DNA of 44,047 nucleotides from positions 1 through 44,047 of the forward strand of contig JAUXAU010000017.1 of the NCBI GenBank assembly GCA_030619765.1. The letters are read 5' to 3'. The notes under the pieces were generated by a model. The model was not told the origin of the DNA, ran no database searches, and saw only the letters and a program-made list of their open reading frames with translations. The translations under genes and the position numbers were made by a program. This document shows positions 14,716 through 23,717 of the stretch, piece after piece. Positions within the stretch are counted from its first letter, which is position 1; every line of letters begins with the position of its first letter. Source of the stretch: Thermoplasmatota archaeon (GTDB lineage: Archaea > Thermoplasmatota > E2 > DHVEG-1).

Positions 14716-16095
14716 TTATGGTTCTCTTAGATTGCCAAATGTTCGCAGGATCAATTCAGGCAGTGCTGGATGAATATGCATTCCATGGCCAATTAACCCG
14801 ATTTGTCCACCAAGAGCCATCGCGTTAATAACCTCTTGAATTAAAATCGGTGCATATGGCCCGATTATATGAAAACCGAGAATCTTACCATCCTGTTTAT
14901 CAATTATTGCTTTTGTAAAACCTTCTAGTTCCACCATCGCTTCACCCTTTGCAACATCACTATACCTTGCTTGCCCTACTAGAATCTGGTGTTTTTTTCT
15001 TGCTTCCTCCTCGGTAAGACCAACAGCTGCAATCTGAGGATAAGAAAATGCGGCATAAGGCACAGCATTGTAATCAATTGGTGTTTTTTGATCATTAACT
15101 GCATTACGCCACGCTATACTTGCTTCTTCATTTGCGACATGTTTAAACATATATCTGCCAGTGGCATCACCAAAAGCCCAGATATTCTTCTTATTTGTTT
15201 CAAGATACTCATTAACTTTAATATAACCTCGTTGATCTGTTTCCACACCAGTATTTTCAACTTTTAACAAATCAGCATTAGATTTTCTACCAGCAGCTAT
15301 TAATATTTTTTCTGCAGTTACAGATGTTTCTTTACCACTGAGTTTATCTCTACCAATAACAGTGTAATTGTTCTGGTCTTTCCTTACTTCAAGTACTTCT
15401 GTGTTTGTGTAAATACTCATACGTTTCTCCATCTGTTTTTTTAACAAATCAGAAATCTCTGGTTCAGAATTCTTAACAAGCCTTGTACCTCTCTGCAAAA
15501 TCGTTACATTAGTACCCATGGCAGCAAAAAAATGTGCAAACTCAACAGCGATATAACCTCCACCAATAATTACCATGCTCTCAGGTTTTTTAGTAAGATT
15601 AAACACCGTATCATTTGTAAGATAATCAACATTTTCAATACCTTTAATCGGAGGAATTAATGGCCGTGCCCCAGAACCGATAAAGATCTTATCGCCCTGA
15701 ATTTGCTCTCCATTTACTTCCAATGTGTAATCTGAAATAAAATGTCCAACACCTTTATAGTACGTAAAGTCCTCTGTATTCTGTAACCCCTGCTCCATAT
15801 GTTCGTGGCTCTCACGAATAGGCTCCCGCATATGCTTCATTATCGCACCAAAATCAATATCTTTAATCTCTGCTTTTATTCCAAGTTTTTCTGCTTCCTG
15901 AATCTCTACAATTCTATCTGCTGGATAAATCAACATCTTTGAAGGGATACATCCAACATTTAGACAGGTTCCACCCAATGGACCTTTATCAATCCAGGCC
16001 ACAGAGAAACCCTGTGATAATGCTGCATCAACAATTTCTCCACCAGAGCCACTACCAATTACAACAACCTCATATTTTTTCATATTATCGCCCAT
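14716..16095 (-). CDS. lpdA: Dihydrolipoamide dehydrogenase (class I pyridine nucleotide-disulfide oxidoreductase)
   Basis: The enzyme reoxidises lipoyl groups of 2-oxoacid dehydrogenase or glycine-cleavage complexes with NAD+. The FAD site (VVIGSGSGGE, residues 11-20), redox disulfide GGTCLNVGCIPSK (C44, C49), NAD site (IIGGGYIAVEFAHFF), second FAD motif (WAFGDATG) and the C-terminal catalytic pair HPALPE (H442, E447) are all present. Length is normal. The glycine motif GSGSGG and general look also recall mycothione-reductase-like members, so substrate is not certain. The lipoate-ligase-like gene at 39073 shows lipoyl metabolism in this organism. It is separated from the sugar operon by 90 bases. 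ATG 16083 is a possible later start. Confidence 0.88.
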   Translation of the reverse strand: MGDNMKKYEVVVIGSGSGGEIVDAALSQGFSVAWIDKGPLGGTCLNVGCIPSKMLIYPADRIVEIQEAEKLGIKAEIKDIDFGAIMKHMREPIRESHEHMEQGLQNTEDFTYYKGVGHFISDYTLEVNGEQIQGDKIFIGSGARPLIPPIKGIENVDYLTNDTVFNLTKKPESMVIIGGGYIAVEFAHFFAAMGTNVTILQRGTRLVKNSEPEISDLLKKQMEKRMSIYTNTEVLEVRKDQNNYTVIGRDKLSGKETSVTAEKILIAAGRKSNADLLKVENTGVETDQRGYIKVNEYLETNKKNIWAFGDATGRYMFKHVANEEASIAWRNAVNDQKTPIDYNAVPYAAFSYPQIAAVGLTEEEARKKHQILVGQARYSDVAKGEAMVELEGFTKAIIDKQDGKILGFHIIGPYAPILIQEVINAMALGGQIGLIGHGMHIHPALPELILRTFGNLREP

Positions 16096-16185
16096 TATTT
16101 TTTAACAAACTTTTCTACTCTCCCCAACAACATAATTTTTGAAACGATCCTTTACTTTTAAACTCAATTACTAATATTAACTTAT

Positions 16186-17961
16186 CTAAACTATTTGCTT
16201 AGCCATTCTAACAATGGCAGCTGCATCAATACCATATTTCTCACGTAATTCTTCAGGTTTGCCTGATCGAGGAATATCTGTAACACAAAGGTAATGGACA
16301 TCTTTTATAGCCTTAGAGATAAGAGATCCTAAAGCATTACAATAATGATCCTCAACCGCGATTACATTATTACTGCATTTATTTGCATTTTCAATCAAAG
16401 ATGACTCATCAAATGGTTGTAATGAATAGAGATCAATAACTCTCACAAAAATATCTTCCTTCTTCAGTATATCATGGGCTTTCAAAGCCTCATGTAGCGT
16501 TACACCAGCTGAGACTATTAAGGCAGAATCATTCTTGCTTTTTCGCAATACTTTTAAGCTCCCTATTGGAAATTCTTCAGAATTATCATAAACTACCGGA
16601 GTTTTTTCCCTTGTCGTTCGCAGATATGATATTCCTTTCTTCTTTGTCATTTCGCATACAAGATGTTCAGTTGAAACAGCATCACATGGATAAAGAACAG
16701 TGGCAGTTGGTAAACTTAAAAACATAGGAATATCCTCAAGACCCATTTGAGAAGGACCATCAGGACCAATGCTAATTCCAACATGTGAACCCACAAATTT
16801 GATATTCGCCATAGAGTACATCCCCATTCTGATAAAATCATGAGAACGAGTTAAGAAAGTAGCAAAAGTAGCTACAAAAGGAATGTAACCCATGGCAGAG
16901 AAACCAATCGCCATACCAACCATATTTTGCTCGGCAATAAAAGATTGAAATCCTCTTTCAGGATATGCATTAAAAAAACCAATAGTCATTGCTGAATTTT
17001 TTACATCAGCATCAATTGCTATTACGTTTCTATTTTTCTCCCCAAGTTTTACAAGTGCATTTCCAAAGGCAACTCTAGTAGCAATCGTATCACCAATGGC
17101 ATATTTGTTCATTTCATAAGAAGTAAATGTATGATCCATCGGAGTGTGACATTGTACCTTAGATGGTAAAGTAATCTCAGCTGGTCCAATTTCTTTCAAA
17201 GCTTTTTCTAGCTGTTCATCTGAAAGGGGTTTTCCATGCCATCCTTCCTTATCCTCCAAAAAAGAGACACCTTTACCTTTGAATGTTTTGGAAATTATGG
17301 CAAATGGCTTCTTACTAGATCTAGCCTGTTGAAAAGCATCTAATAGATCATGTACATGATGACCATCGATAACCTTTGCATCCCAACCAAATGCTTCAAA
17401 CTTTTGTTTATATCTCTCGACGTCATGTCCATGCATTGTTGGCTCTGACTGACCAAGTCTATTGACATCAACTATTGCACAAAGATTATTCAATTTGTAA
17501 TATGATGCTGTATTGGCTGCCTCCCAAACCGATCCCTCTGCACACTCACCATCCCCAAGAAGGACATAAATTTTCTCTCTAGATTTACCAAGTCTTTTTG
17601 CAAGTGCCATTCCAACTCCAGCTGGAAGACCTTGTCCAAGACTACCAGTTGCAACTCGAATAGACGGCATCTTAGGCGTTGGATGTCCTTCGAGGATGCT
17701 GTCAATTTTTCTAAGGGTGTTTAAATCCTCTACTGGAATACATCCTGTCTCAGCATATGCTGCCCATAAGATAGGAGCCGCATGGCCTTTTGATAGAATA
17801 AATTCATCTTCGGCATCCATTTCGTCGAAAAATAGAGTGCTCATAATTTCAGCACATGACATACATGACGTTGGATGGCCAGAACCAACGGCAGTTGTTG
17901 ATTTCATAGATTCAATTCTTAATTTATTAGCCATAATTTCTAATTCTTTCTCATCTGCCAA
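16186..17961 (-). CDS. tkt: Transketolase
   Basis: Transketolase moves two-carbon units between sugar phosphates with thiamine diphosphate. All three domains are in one 591-residue chain: the PP domain (GSGHPTSC, then GDGECAEGSVWEAANTAS), the Pyr domain (about 285-450, with AEQNMVGMAIGFSAMGYIPF) and the C-terminal domain (IAVEDHYCNALGSLI). Many archaea encode this enzyme as two separate polypeptides. A single short chain resembles the human/short bacterial type. The start is a TTG at 17961, 3 bases after the rpe stop, with GGGGGAG well spaced before it. It is the last gene of the pentose phosphate operon. Confidence 0.95.
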   Translation of the reverse strand: MADEKELEIMANKLRIESMKSTTAVGSGHPTSCMSCAEIMSTLFFDEMDAEDEFILSKGHAAPILWAAYAETGCIPVEDLNTLRKIDSILEGHPTPKMPSIRVATGSLGQGLPAGVGMALAKRLGKSREKIYVLLGDGECAEGSVWEAANTASYYKLNNLCAIVDVNRLGQSEPTMHGHDVERYKQKFEAFGWDAKVIDGHHVHDLLDAFQQARSSKKPFAIISKTFKGKGVSFLEDKEGWHGKPLSDEQLEKALKEIGPAEITLPSKVQCHTPMDHTFTSYEMNKYAIGDTIATRVAFGNALVKLGEKNRNVIAIDADVKNSAMTIGFFNAYPERGFQSFIAEQNMVGMAIGFSAMGYIPFVATFATFLTRSHDFIRMGMYSMANIKFVGSHVGISIGPDGPSQMGLEDIPMFLSLPTATVLYPCDAVSTEHLVCEMTKKKGISYLRTTREKTPVVYDNSEEFPIGSLKVLRKSKNDSALIVSAGVTLHEALKAHDILKKEDIFVRVIDLYSLQPFDESSLIENANKCSNNVIAVEDHYCNALGSLISKAIKDVHYLCVTDIPRSGKPEELREKYGIDAAAIVRMAKQIV

Positions 17962-17964
17962 ATT

Positions 17965-18612
17965 CTACTCCCCCAATTTACTTTTTAAATTATTTATTGC
18001 CTCCTTAACATTTTCTGATTTAATAATATAAGAACCTGAAACAAACATATTTGCCCCTGCCTTATCAACAAGCTCAATCGTAGACTTGGTAATTCCGCCA
18101 TCAACCTCTATATCCAACTTAGGTTTCTGATTTCTTAATTCTCTAATTTTTTCAACCATTTCTAGCAAAAATGGACTTCCATAAAACCCAGGGTTTACCG
18201 TCATTATTAATACCTGATCGATTCTATCAAGAAAGCCGAAGATTTTACTAACGGGAGTCTCAGGGTTCAAAACAAATCCAACTTTTTTGTCTTTACTTTT
18301 TACTTCATCAATAATTTGATTATGGCTATGAGTTGATTCGTAATGCACTAGTACTGTATCGACCGTCTCGCCATATCTAGAAATCCAATCTTTGGGGTTT
18401 GCAACCATTAAATGAGCTTCAAATTGACACGATGTTTTTGGCAGTTCAAAATCAAAATCAATCGAACTATTAGGAACAAACTTATTATCCATAAAATCAA
18501 GTTGAATTAAATCTACAAAGTCTTTTACTTTTAAAATTCGAGTCTCAAATTCTTCTTGCGTTTTTGCAATGATCGCAGGTATTATTGTTTTTTTTAATAT
18601 CATAAATTCCAA
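17965..18612 (-). CDS. rpe: Ribulose-phosphate 3-epimerase-like protein
   Basis: RPE interconverts ribulose 5-phosphate and xylulose 5-phosphate. The TIM-barrel landmarks are LDFMDNKFVPN, FEAHLMVANP (H67), MTVNPGFYGSPF and DIEVDGGI (D171). In characterised RPEs the first metal ligand is a histidine two residues before the aspartate of the DxMDG motif. Here it is Q37 (LIQLDFMD), and the following glycine is N. The usual APSIL start motif is replaced by IPAIIA. Activity or metal use may therefore differ, though the position between the zwf/gnd genes and transketolase argues for the normal role. ATG 18603 would remove three residues. The start overlaps the membrane-protein stop by 13 bases. Confidence 0.88.
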   Translation of the reverse strand: MEFMILKKTIIPAIIAKTQEEFETRILKVKDFVDLIQLDFMDNKFVPNSSIDFDFELPKTSCQFEAHLMVANPKDWISRYGETVDTVLVHYESTHSHNQIIDEVKSKDKKVGFVLNPETPVSKIFGFLDRIDQVLIMTVNPGFYGSPFLLEMVEKIRELRNQKPKLDIEVDGGITKSTIELVDKAGANMFVSGSYIIKSENVKEAINNLKSKLGE

Positions 18613-19295
18613 CTCGCGATAATTATAGATGCGTATAACAAAACTCCAAGTATAAAATACAAGGGTTCTCCTTCACGATCTTTAGGAATAGAATGTCGTA
18701 TAACAGAAAACAATAGGCCCCCAACAATAAAGCCTAGGAGAGCAGTTTGTATAAATGGGCTTATCTCAGTAAATATGAAACCTGAAAAAATCGTCCCAAA
18801 TAAAGTGGATAATGCAACGAAAAAGTTAACCTTATTTGAGATGTGTTGTTTAACTGGTAGGGTACTAACAGCAGTAAATATAACAATTGGAATAAAAAAG
18901 AGGATTACCTGATTTAGTCCATGCCTTGTAAAATCTACAATAATCATCCCTATGATAAAATGATACAGAAATAATGTTGCTTGATTTTCTATTGTGAGCC
19001 GCTCTTCAATATGTGCCTCTGATGTATGTTGATAGATATATTTCTCAACAAGATGAACAAACGTAAATCCTACAAGTAGAAATACAAACAATAGTTCATT
19101 TAATTCTACAACGTTGATACTGAATTGAGGAATTAAATCTAAGAAAAGATAGGTTATAGCAAGTCCTGCTGAAAACGATATTATACGAGTATAGTAACTA
19201 CCACATTTATTTGAAATTCTCTCACTAAAGTATTGTACAATTCCAATAATTATTGAAAGTAGTATAGCAACAATTAGTATATTCATTTTTTCCAC
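18600..19295 (-). CDS. Integral membrane protein, ZIP-like topology
   Basis: The 231-residue protein has about eight hydrophobic segments and little else. The second segment (SFSAGLAITYLFLDLIPQF) recalls ZIP metal transporters, and a loop with YQHTSEAHIEER could bind metal, but the histidine motif of ZIP helix IV is only partly present (LFLYHFIIGMIIVDF). I therefore call the topology and not the substrate. It lies inside the pentose phosphate operon, overlapping zwf by 13 bases and rpe by 13 bases, so it is surely co-translated with them. Metal supply to the epimerase and transketolase, or sugar transport, are open guesses. Confidence 0.6.
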   Translation of the reverse strand: MEKMNILIVAILLSIIIGIVQYFSERISNKCGSYYTRIISFSAGLAITYLFLDLIPQFSINVVELNELLFVFLLVGFTFVHLVEKYIYQHTSEAHIEERLTIENQATLFLYHFIIGMIIVDFTRHGLNQVILFFIPIVIFTAVSTLPVKQHISNKVNFFVALSTLFGTIFSGFIFTEISPFIQTALLGFIVGGLLFSVIRHSIPKDREGEPLYFILGVLLYASIIIASWNL

Positions 19296-20764
19296 TCATC
19301 CTTATGTGGTAAATCTGGGGTTACAATCCATTTTCTCCCCTCTCGTTTAAGAAGTTCTTCTGCTTCTTTTGGACCAGATGATCCTGCAGAATATAGACAA
19401 AGTTTGTTTCCTTTTCTAATATTATCTAAGATAGGATCAATTATTTTCCAACTTGTTTCATTTCCATCCCAACGTGTAAAAAGAGTTTGATCATCTATAA
19501 GTATGTCGTATAATAAGTGTTCATATGCTTCAGGAGTATTTAACCCAAATTTACATTTATGACAGAAATCCATTATTACAGGTTCAAGATTCATTCCATG
19601 TCCTGGTTGCTTTGAGTTAAAGAATATTGATATGCCCTCATAGGGCTGAATTCTTAGAGTTATAACATTTTGTTTTGGAGATTTATTATCCTTATAAAAT
19701 AGGTCACATGATATGTCCTTTAAAACAATATTTACTTCAGCATATTTTTTTCCAAGACGCTTACCGGTTCGAACGTAGAAGGGAACTCCTTTCCACCTAT
19801 CGTTATTTATTAGGAATTTAATCGCTGCAAAGGTTTCAGTTTTAGATGTTTTTGGAATATTTTCCTCGTCTACATATGAAGGAACGGGTTCACCATTTAT
19901 CATACCTCTCTTATATTGACCTATAACGACATCATCAGGTTTTACCCGCTCTACTGCTCGTAATACTTTTACTTTTTCATCGCGAATATCATCAGGCTTC
20001 ATTGATTTTGGCGGCTCCATTGCAGTGAGGGACAAAACCTGTAAAATATGATTTTGTACCATATCTCGGATGGCGCCTGTTTTGTCATAATAACCTGCCC
20101 GAGTGCCAACACCTAATGTTTCTGCAGTTGTTATCTGTATATTATCTACAAAATTCTTATTCCATGTCTGTTCAAAAATCGTATTTGCAAATCGAAACAC
20201 CATGATATTTTCAACTAGCTCTTTTCCAAGATAATGATCAATTCTATAGATATTGCTTTCATTGGAGACTGAAGAAATAAAGGAATTAAGGGTGGTGGCT
20301 GATTCTAAATCGTGTCCAAATGGTTTTTCTATAATGATTCGCTTCCAACCAGCTCCTCTAAGGAGGTCGCTCGATTGAATTATTTCAACAACTGGTTTAA
20401 ATAATGTTGGTGAAACTGCTAGGTAAAATATTTTGTTGTTAGTTTTTTGTCCAATCTTTTCTATAAAATTTCCAAAGAGTTTATGTTTTGGATTGTTGAA
20501 ATCCAAAGAAAAATACGAAATGAGATTTTTGAATTCCTCAAGTAACTTTTTATTTGTATTAGTTATAAATTCATTGAAGTTTAAAAGATCATAAAACTGC
20601 TCTTTTGTAAGGTTTCTTCGAGCAACGCCGACTATTTGAGTGTTTTTACCTATTTTATTATTGTAATATAGTTTGTATAGAGCTGGAATTAATTTTCTTT
20701 TCGTCAGATCCCCAGTTGCTCCAAAAATAATTAAAACTGTATCTTTAGCTTTTTTACCAGTCAT
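19283..20764 (-). CDS. zwf: Glucose-6-phosphate 1-dehydrogenase
   Basis: G6PDH oxidises glucose 6-phosphate to 6-phosphogluconolactone, giving NAD(P)H. The nucleotide motif IIFGATGDLTKRKLIPALY, the catalytic RIDHYLGKE and the KPFGHDL and YVRTGKRLGKKYAEV segments identify the classical bacterial/eukaryotic family, not the unrelated haloarchaeal enzyme. Length is normal (about 493 residues). I start at ATG 20764 because GAGGA lies 5-6 bases before it. ATG 20782 would add six residues and deepen the overlap with pgl to 29 bases. Presence in an archaeon points to acquisition from bacteria. Confidence 0.95.
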   Translation of the reverse strand: MTGKKAKDTVLIIFGATGDLTKRKLIPALYKLYYNNKIGKNTQIVGVARRNLTKEQFYDLLNFNEFITNTNKKLLEEFKNLISYFSLDFNNPKHKLFGNFIEKIGQKTNNKIFYLAVSPTLFKPVVEIIQSSDLLRGAGWKRIIIEKPFGHDLESATTLNSFISSVSNESNIYRIDHYLGKELVENIMVFRFANTIFEQTWNKNFVDNIQITTAETLGVGTRAGYYDKTGAIRDMVQNHILQVLSLTAMEPPKSMKPDDIRDEKVKVLRAVERVKPDDVVIGQYKRGMINGEPVPSYVDEENIPKTSKTETFAAIKFLINNDRWKGVPFYVRTGKRLGKKYAEVNIVLKDISCDLFYKDNKSPKQNVITLRIQPYEGISIFFNSKQPGHGMNLEPVIMDFCHKCKFGLNTPEAYEHLLYDILIDDQTLFTRWDGNETSWKIIDPILDNIRKGNKLCLYSAGSSGPKEAEELLKREGRKWIVTPDLPHKDEWKK

Positions 20765-21467
20765 ATTTATCCTCGACTTCATTTCGATTAATATTTGTTA
20801 AAACGTATGATTTTGATAGCTCTAACACTAATTTTGCAGGACATTTTTCATAACTGAATTGACTATCTAGGAATTTTTCAAGCGCAAACTTTTTTTCCAT
20901 TCCATTAAACAGCAACACTCCAATATGACTTCTTTTTAGGAAGGTCTTTGAAACACTAATCCTCATGGGTGGCGGTTTAGGAGAATTTTCCACTAAAACG
21001 TAATATTCTGATTCGTCTTTTAATGCTGGACGCTCAGGAAATAATGATGCAATATGCCCATCTTCTCCTGAACTTAGCAATACAATGTCATATTTTCCAC
21101 CATAATTCTTGATTTCTCCTTCATATTTCTTCAGTCCAAAATCAGTAGCATTTTTGTCAAAGATAAATGGATGAAGGTTGCCCTTGGGCATTATTTCTGA
21201 TAATTCTTGCTTAATTAATCCAAAATTGCTTAGTTTATCATCAATAGGAACAAGTCTTTCGTCAACCATAAAAACATGAACCTTTTCCCAGATAATAGAC
21301 TCCTCTTTCAATTTAGATAGAATAGGTGTAACACTTCGTCCACCAGGTAAACCAAGGTTGATAGAACCATTTTCATTTATCTCTTTAATTATTGATTTTT
21401 TCAAAATCTCCGAAGCTTTAGTGTAAATATCTTTCTTAAATATTATTTCTGAATTCATACGAAGCAT
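20754..21467 (-). CDS. pgl: 6-phosphogluconolactonase
   Basis: The enzyme hydrolyses 6-phosphogluconolactone to 6-phosphogluconate. The 237-residue protein has the SOL/DevB/NagB-type signatures INLGLPGGRSVTPIL, VHVFMVDERLVP and LSSGEDGHIASLFP, with the sugar-phosphate site histidine in the last. It follows gnd by 4 bases and overlaps zwf, so the three oxidative steps are encoded as one block. No clear ribosome-binding site is seen, and translation probably relies on coupling to gnd. Confidence 0.93.
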   Translation of the reverse strand: MLRMNSEIIFKKDIYTKASEILKKSIIKEINENGSINLGLPGGRSVTPILSKLKEESIIWEKVHVFMVDERLVPIDDKLSNFGLIKQELSEIMPKGNLHPFIFDKNATDFGLKKYEGEIKNYGGKYDIVLLSSGEDGHIASLFPERPALKDESEYYVLVENSPKPPPMRISVSKTFLKRSHIGVLLFNGMEKKFALEKFLDSQFSYEKCPAKLVLELSKSYVLTNINRNEVEDKYDW

Positions 21468-21471
21468 TCAT

Positions 21472-22398
21472 TTATTTTGTTTTTATTGGATGTCCACCAA
21501 ATTCATTCCGCAAGGCATTCAGTGTTCTATAGGCCATTGAGTTTTCATCTCTAGATGCATATCGAGCATGTAATGCGTAGGTGTTTACTGTAAATGGTAC
21601 AGAATATTCCATAGCTTCAAGTGCTGCCCAGTGACCTTCGCCGCTGTCCTTTACACAGCATGGTTCAATATGTTTTAAAGTTGAATCTTTATCAAATGCC
21701 TGTTCTGCCATTTGCATTAAAAATGAACTAATTATGCTGCCATGGTTCCATACATGGGCAATATTTTTTAGATCTAAATCGTTGAATCTCCCCTCAGCAA
21801 GTAATTCAAATCCCTCTGCAATTGCCTGCATCACTCCATACTCTATCGCATTGTGAACCATTTTAACGTAATGTCCGCTTCCGCTCTGCCCCATATATGC
21901 AAAGCCCTCATTGATACAGAGTGACTCCAGAAGTGGCTTCAAATATTCATAGGTTTTTTTGTCACCTCCAATCATCATACAATAGCCTTTAGTCGCACCG
22001 ATAAGTCCTCCACTTACGCCGATGTCCATGAAGCTAATGCCTTTTTTCTCAAGTTCTTTATTTCTCTTTATAGAGTCATGAAAATTTGCATTACCACCAT
22101 CAATAAGAATATCTCCGTTAGAGAGATGCGGAGTAACCTTGTTGATCATATTTTCCGTAATTTCTCCAGCTGGCAGCATGATCCATACAATTTTTGGTGT
22201 ATTTTCTAATTGCTCCAATATATTCTCAATTGATGTCGAGGTAATAGCTCCTTTAGATGCTACTTCTTCCATTGGTCCAGAGGAACGATTCCAGACGGCT
22301 ACTCGATGGTTGTTTTTGAGCAATCGAAGAACCATATTCTTGCCCATTTTTCCCAGTCCAATAAATCCAATCTCCATATTTTTACTATCTTTTTTCAA
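21472..22398 (-). CDS. gnd: 6-phosphogluconate dehydrogenase, decarboxylating (short form)
   Basis: This enzyme oxidises and decarboxylates 6-phosphogluconate to ribulose 5-phosphate. The Rossmann motif IGFIGLGKMGKNM, the NRS after the second strand, the GGLIGATKGYCMMIGG substrate loop and the catalytic KMVHNAIEYG (K and HN) are present. At 308 residues it is the short form, typically more NAD-linked than the 470-residue dimeric form. The start is a TTG at 22398 that overlaps the pgi stop (TTGA) and has GGTGA 6 bases before it. An inner ATG at 22377 begins directly at MEIGFIG and is a possible alternative. Confidence 0.93.
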   Translation of the reverse strand: MKKDSKNMEIGFIGLGKMGKNMVLRLLKNNHRVAVWNRSSGPMEEVASKGAITSTSIENILEQLENTPKIVWIMLPAGEITENMINKVTPHLSNGDILIDGGNANFHDSIKRNKELEKKGISFMDIGVSGGLIGATKGYCMMIGGDKKTYEYLKPLLESLCINEGFAYMGQSGSGHYVKMVHNAIEYGVMQAIAEGFELLAEGRFNDLDLKNIAHVWNHGSIISSFLMQMAEQAFDKDSTLKHIEPCCVKDSGEGHWAALEAMEYSVPFTVNTYALHARYASRDENSMAYRTLNALRNEFGGHPIKTK

Positions 22399-23717
22399 TT
22401 TTCTTCACCTTCCAATATTTTCCTTGTTTCAATTTTATAAGACTCAACATTTGGTTGATCAAAGGGGTTTACCTTAAGTAAAAACCCCAGATACATCATT
22501 TCCATCATTTTTAGCTGTAAAAGTTGGCCAATTGATGATGGTGATTTATCTGGTAGAACAATTTCAATAAATGGGCGCTTACCCTTTCTAAACGCTGTTT
22601 TTACTCCCACATAAATAGCATTCATGATTTTACTCATTTTTATTCCTTGCATTCCTTTAACCAATCTTGAATATTTTTGATAATTAGGGAGTATTATACT
22701 GCTGTTGTTTTTTTCAATGCTGACAAAAGAAGTGAATTTATCATATGGTCCACCTAAGTACAGTTGGGCCATAGAGTGAAGATCTGTTGACCCAATAGAA
22801 ACAGTGGGTGTGATACCATTAAACACCTGCTTATATTCGATGTTGTATTCTTTTCCAATGCTTTCGCCCATCAATTGTCGATACCATTTTCCAATAGACT
22901 CCAAATCAGTACTGAATAAAAACAAATCATGAATATTTTTTTTCTGCTTAGCATGCAAATAAATTAAAGATGCACTTAATGTAGCAGGATTTTTCCAACT
23001 ATCAATATTTAAACATTGATCACGTATTAATTTTGCACCCTTAAGAAGTTCCTCAATATCTATTCCTAACAAACCAAGAGGAAATAATCCCACAGGAGAA
23101 AATACTGAATATCTGCCACCAATTTTTTTTGGTATTTTTAAAAGAGAAAAACCTTTTTCTTTAGCCAGACTCCAGAACTTTGAGTTCTCATCTGTTGTAA
23201 CAACGACATATTTTTCATAATTTTTCTTATATTTTTTTAACAGATCAATTAAGACTTCAAAATTCGCAATTGTTTCAGTAGTTCCACCCGATTTACTTAT
23301 TCCATTTATTAAGATATTTTCTCCTTTTTGTAATTCAGGTTCTACAATACTTATGATATTTTGTATTAAATCAGAATCTACTGTATCTGCATATAAAACC
23401 TTAATTTTTGGCTTTAATTGGTTATATTGTCTTCCTAAAATTGCCTCCTGTATGGCTATTGTACCAAGGTTGCTTCCACCAATACCAACAACAATCAGAT
23501 ATTTTGGATTTAATTTCTTTTTTTCTTCTATGAGCATTTTCACTCGAGAAAGTGTGGCTAAATCACCAAGTAGATTAATTGATGCTCGATCATCATCATA
23601 TGCTTTTTTTCTCGCAGCATTCATTCGTTCAATCTCTTGATTCAATTTTTGTAATGTTTTCTTAAGTTCTTTTTCAGAAATGAGACTATTCTTATAATCA
23701 AAGGTGATTCTTTTCAT
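22395..23717 (-). CDS. pgi: Glucose-6-phosphate isomerase (PGI superfamily, bacterial type)
   Basis: PGI interconverts glucose 6-phosphate and fructose 6-phosphate. The 440-residue protein has the two SIS domains of the classical family: VVGIGGSNLGTIAIQEAIL, NGISKSGGTTETIANF, GGRYSVFSPVGLFPLGLLG and the catalytic glutamate region RQLMGESIGKEYN. Many euryarchaea use an unrelated cupin-type PGI, so this is a bacterial-type enzyme of about Bacillus length. It overlaps the LOG gene upstream by 20 bases and gnd downstream by 4, which ties glycolytic hexose phosphate directly to the oxidative pentose pathway. Confidence 0.94.
   Translation of the reverse strand: MKRITFDYKNSLISEKELKKTLQKLNQEIERMNAARKKAYDDDRASINLLGDLATLSRVKMLIEEKKKLNPKYLIVVGIGGSNLGTIAIQEAILGRQYNQLKPKIKVLYADTVDSDLIQNIISIVEPELQKGENILINGISKSGGTTETIANFEVLIDLLKKYKKNYEKYVVVTTDENSKFWSLAKEKGFSLLKIPKKIGGRYSVFSPVGLFPLGLLGIDIEELLKGAKLIRDQCLNIDSWKNPATLSASLIYLHAKQKKNIHDLFLFSTDLESIGKWYRQLMGESIGKEYNIEYKQVFNGITPTVSIGSTDLHSMAQLYLGGPYDKFTSFVSIEKNNSSIILPNYQKYSRLVKGMQGIKMSKIMNAIYVGVKTAFRKGKRPFIEIVLPDKSPSSIGQLLQLKMMEMMYLGFLLKVNPFDQPNVESYKIETRKILEGEEN

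Noticed and set aside
22139-22477. 112-residue plus-strand frame
   Set aside because: Antisense to gnd and pgi, with no coding features.
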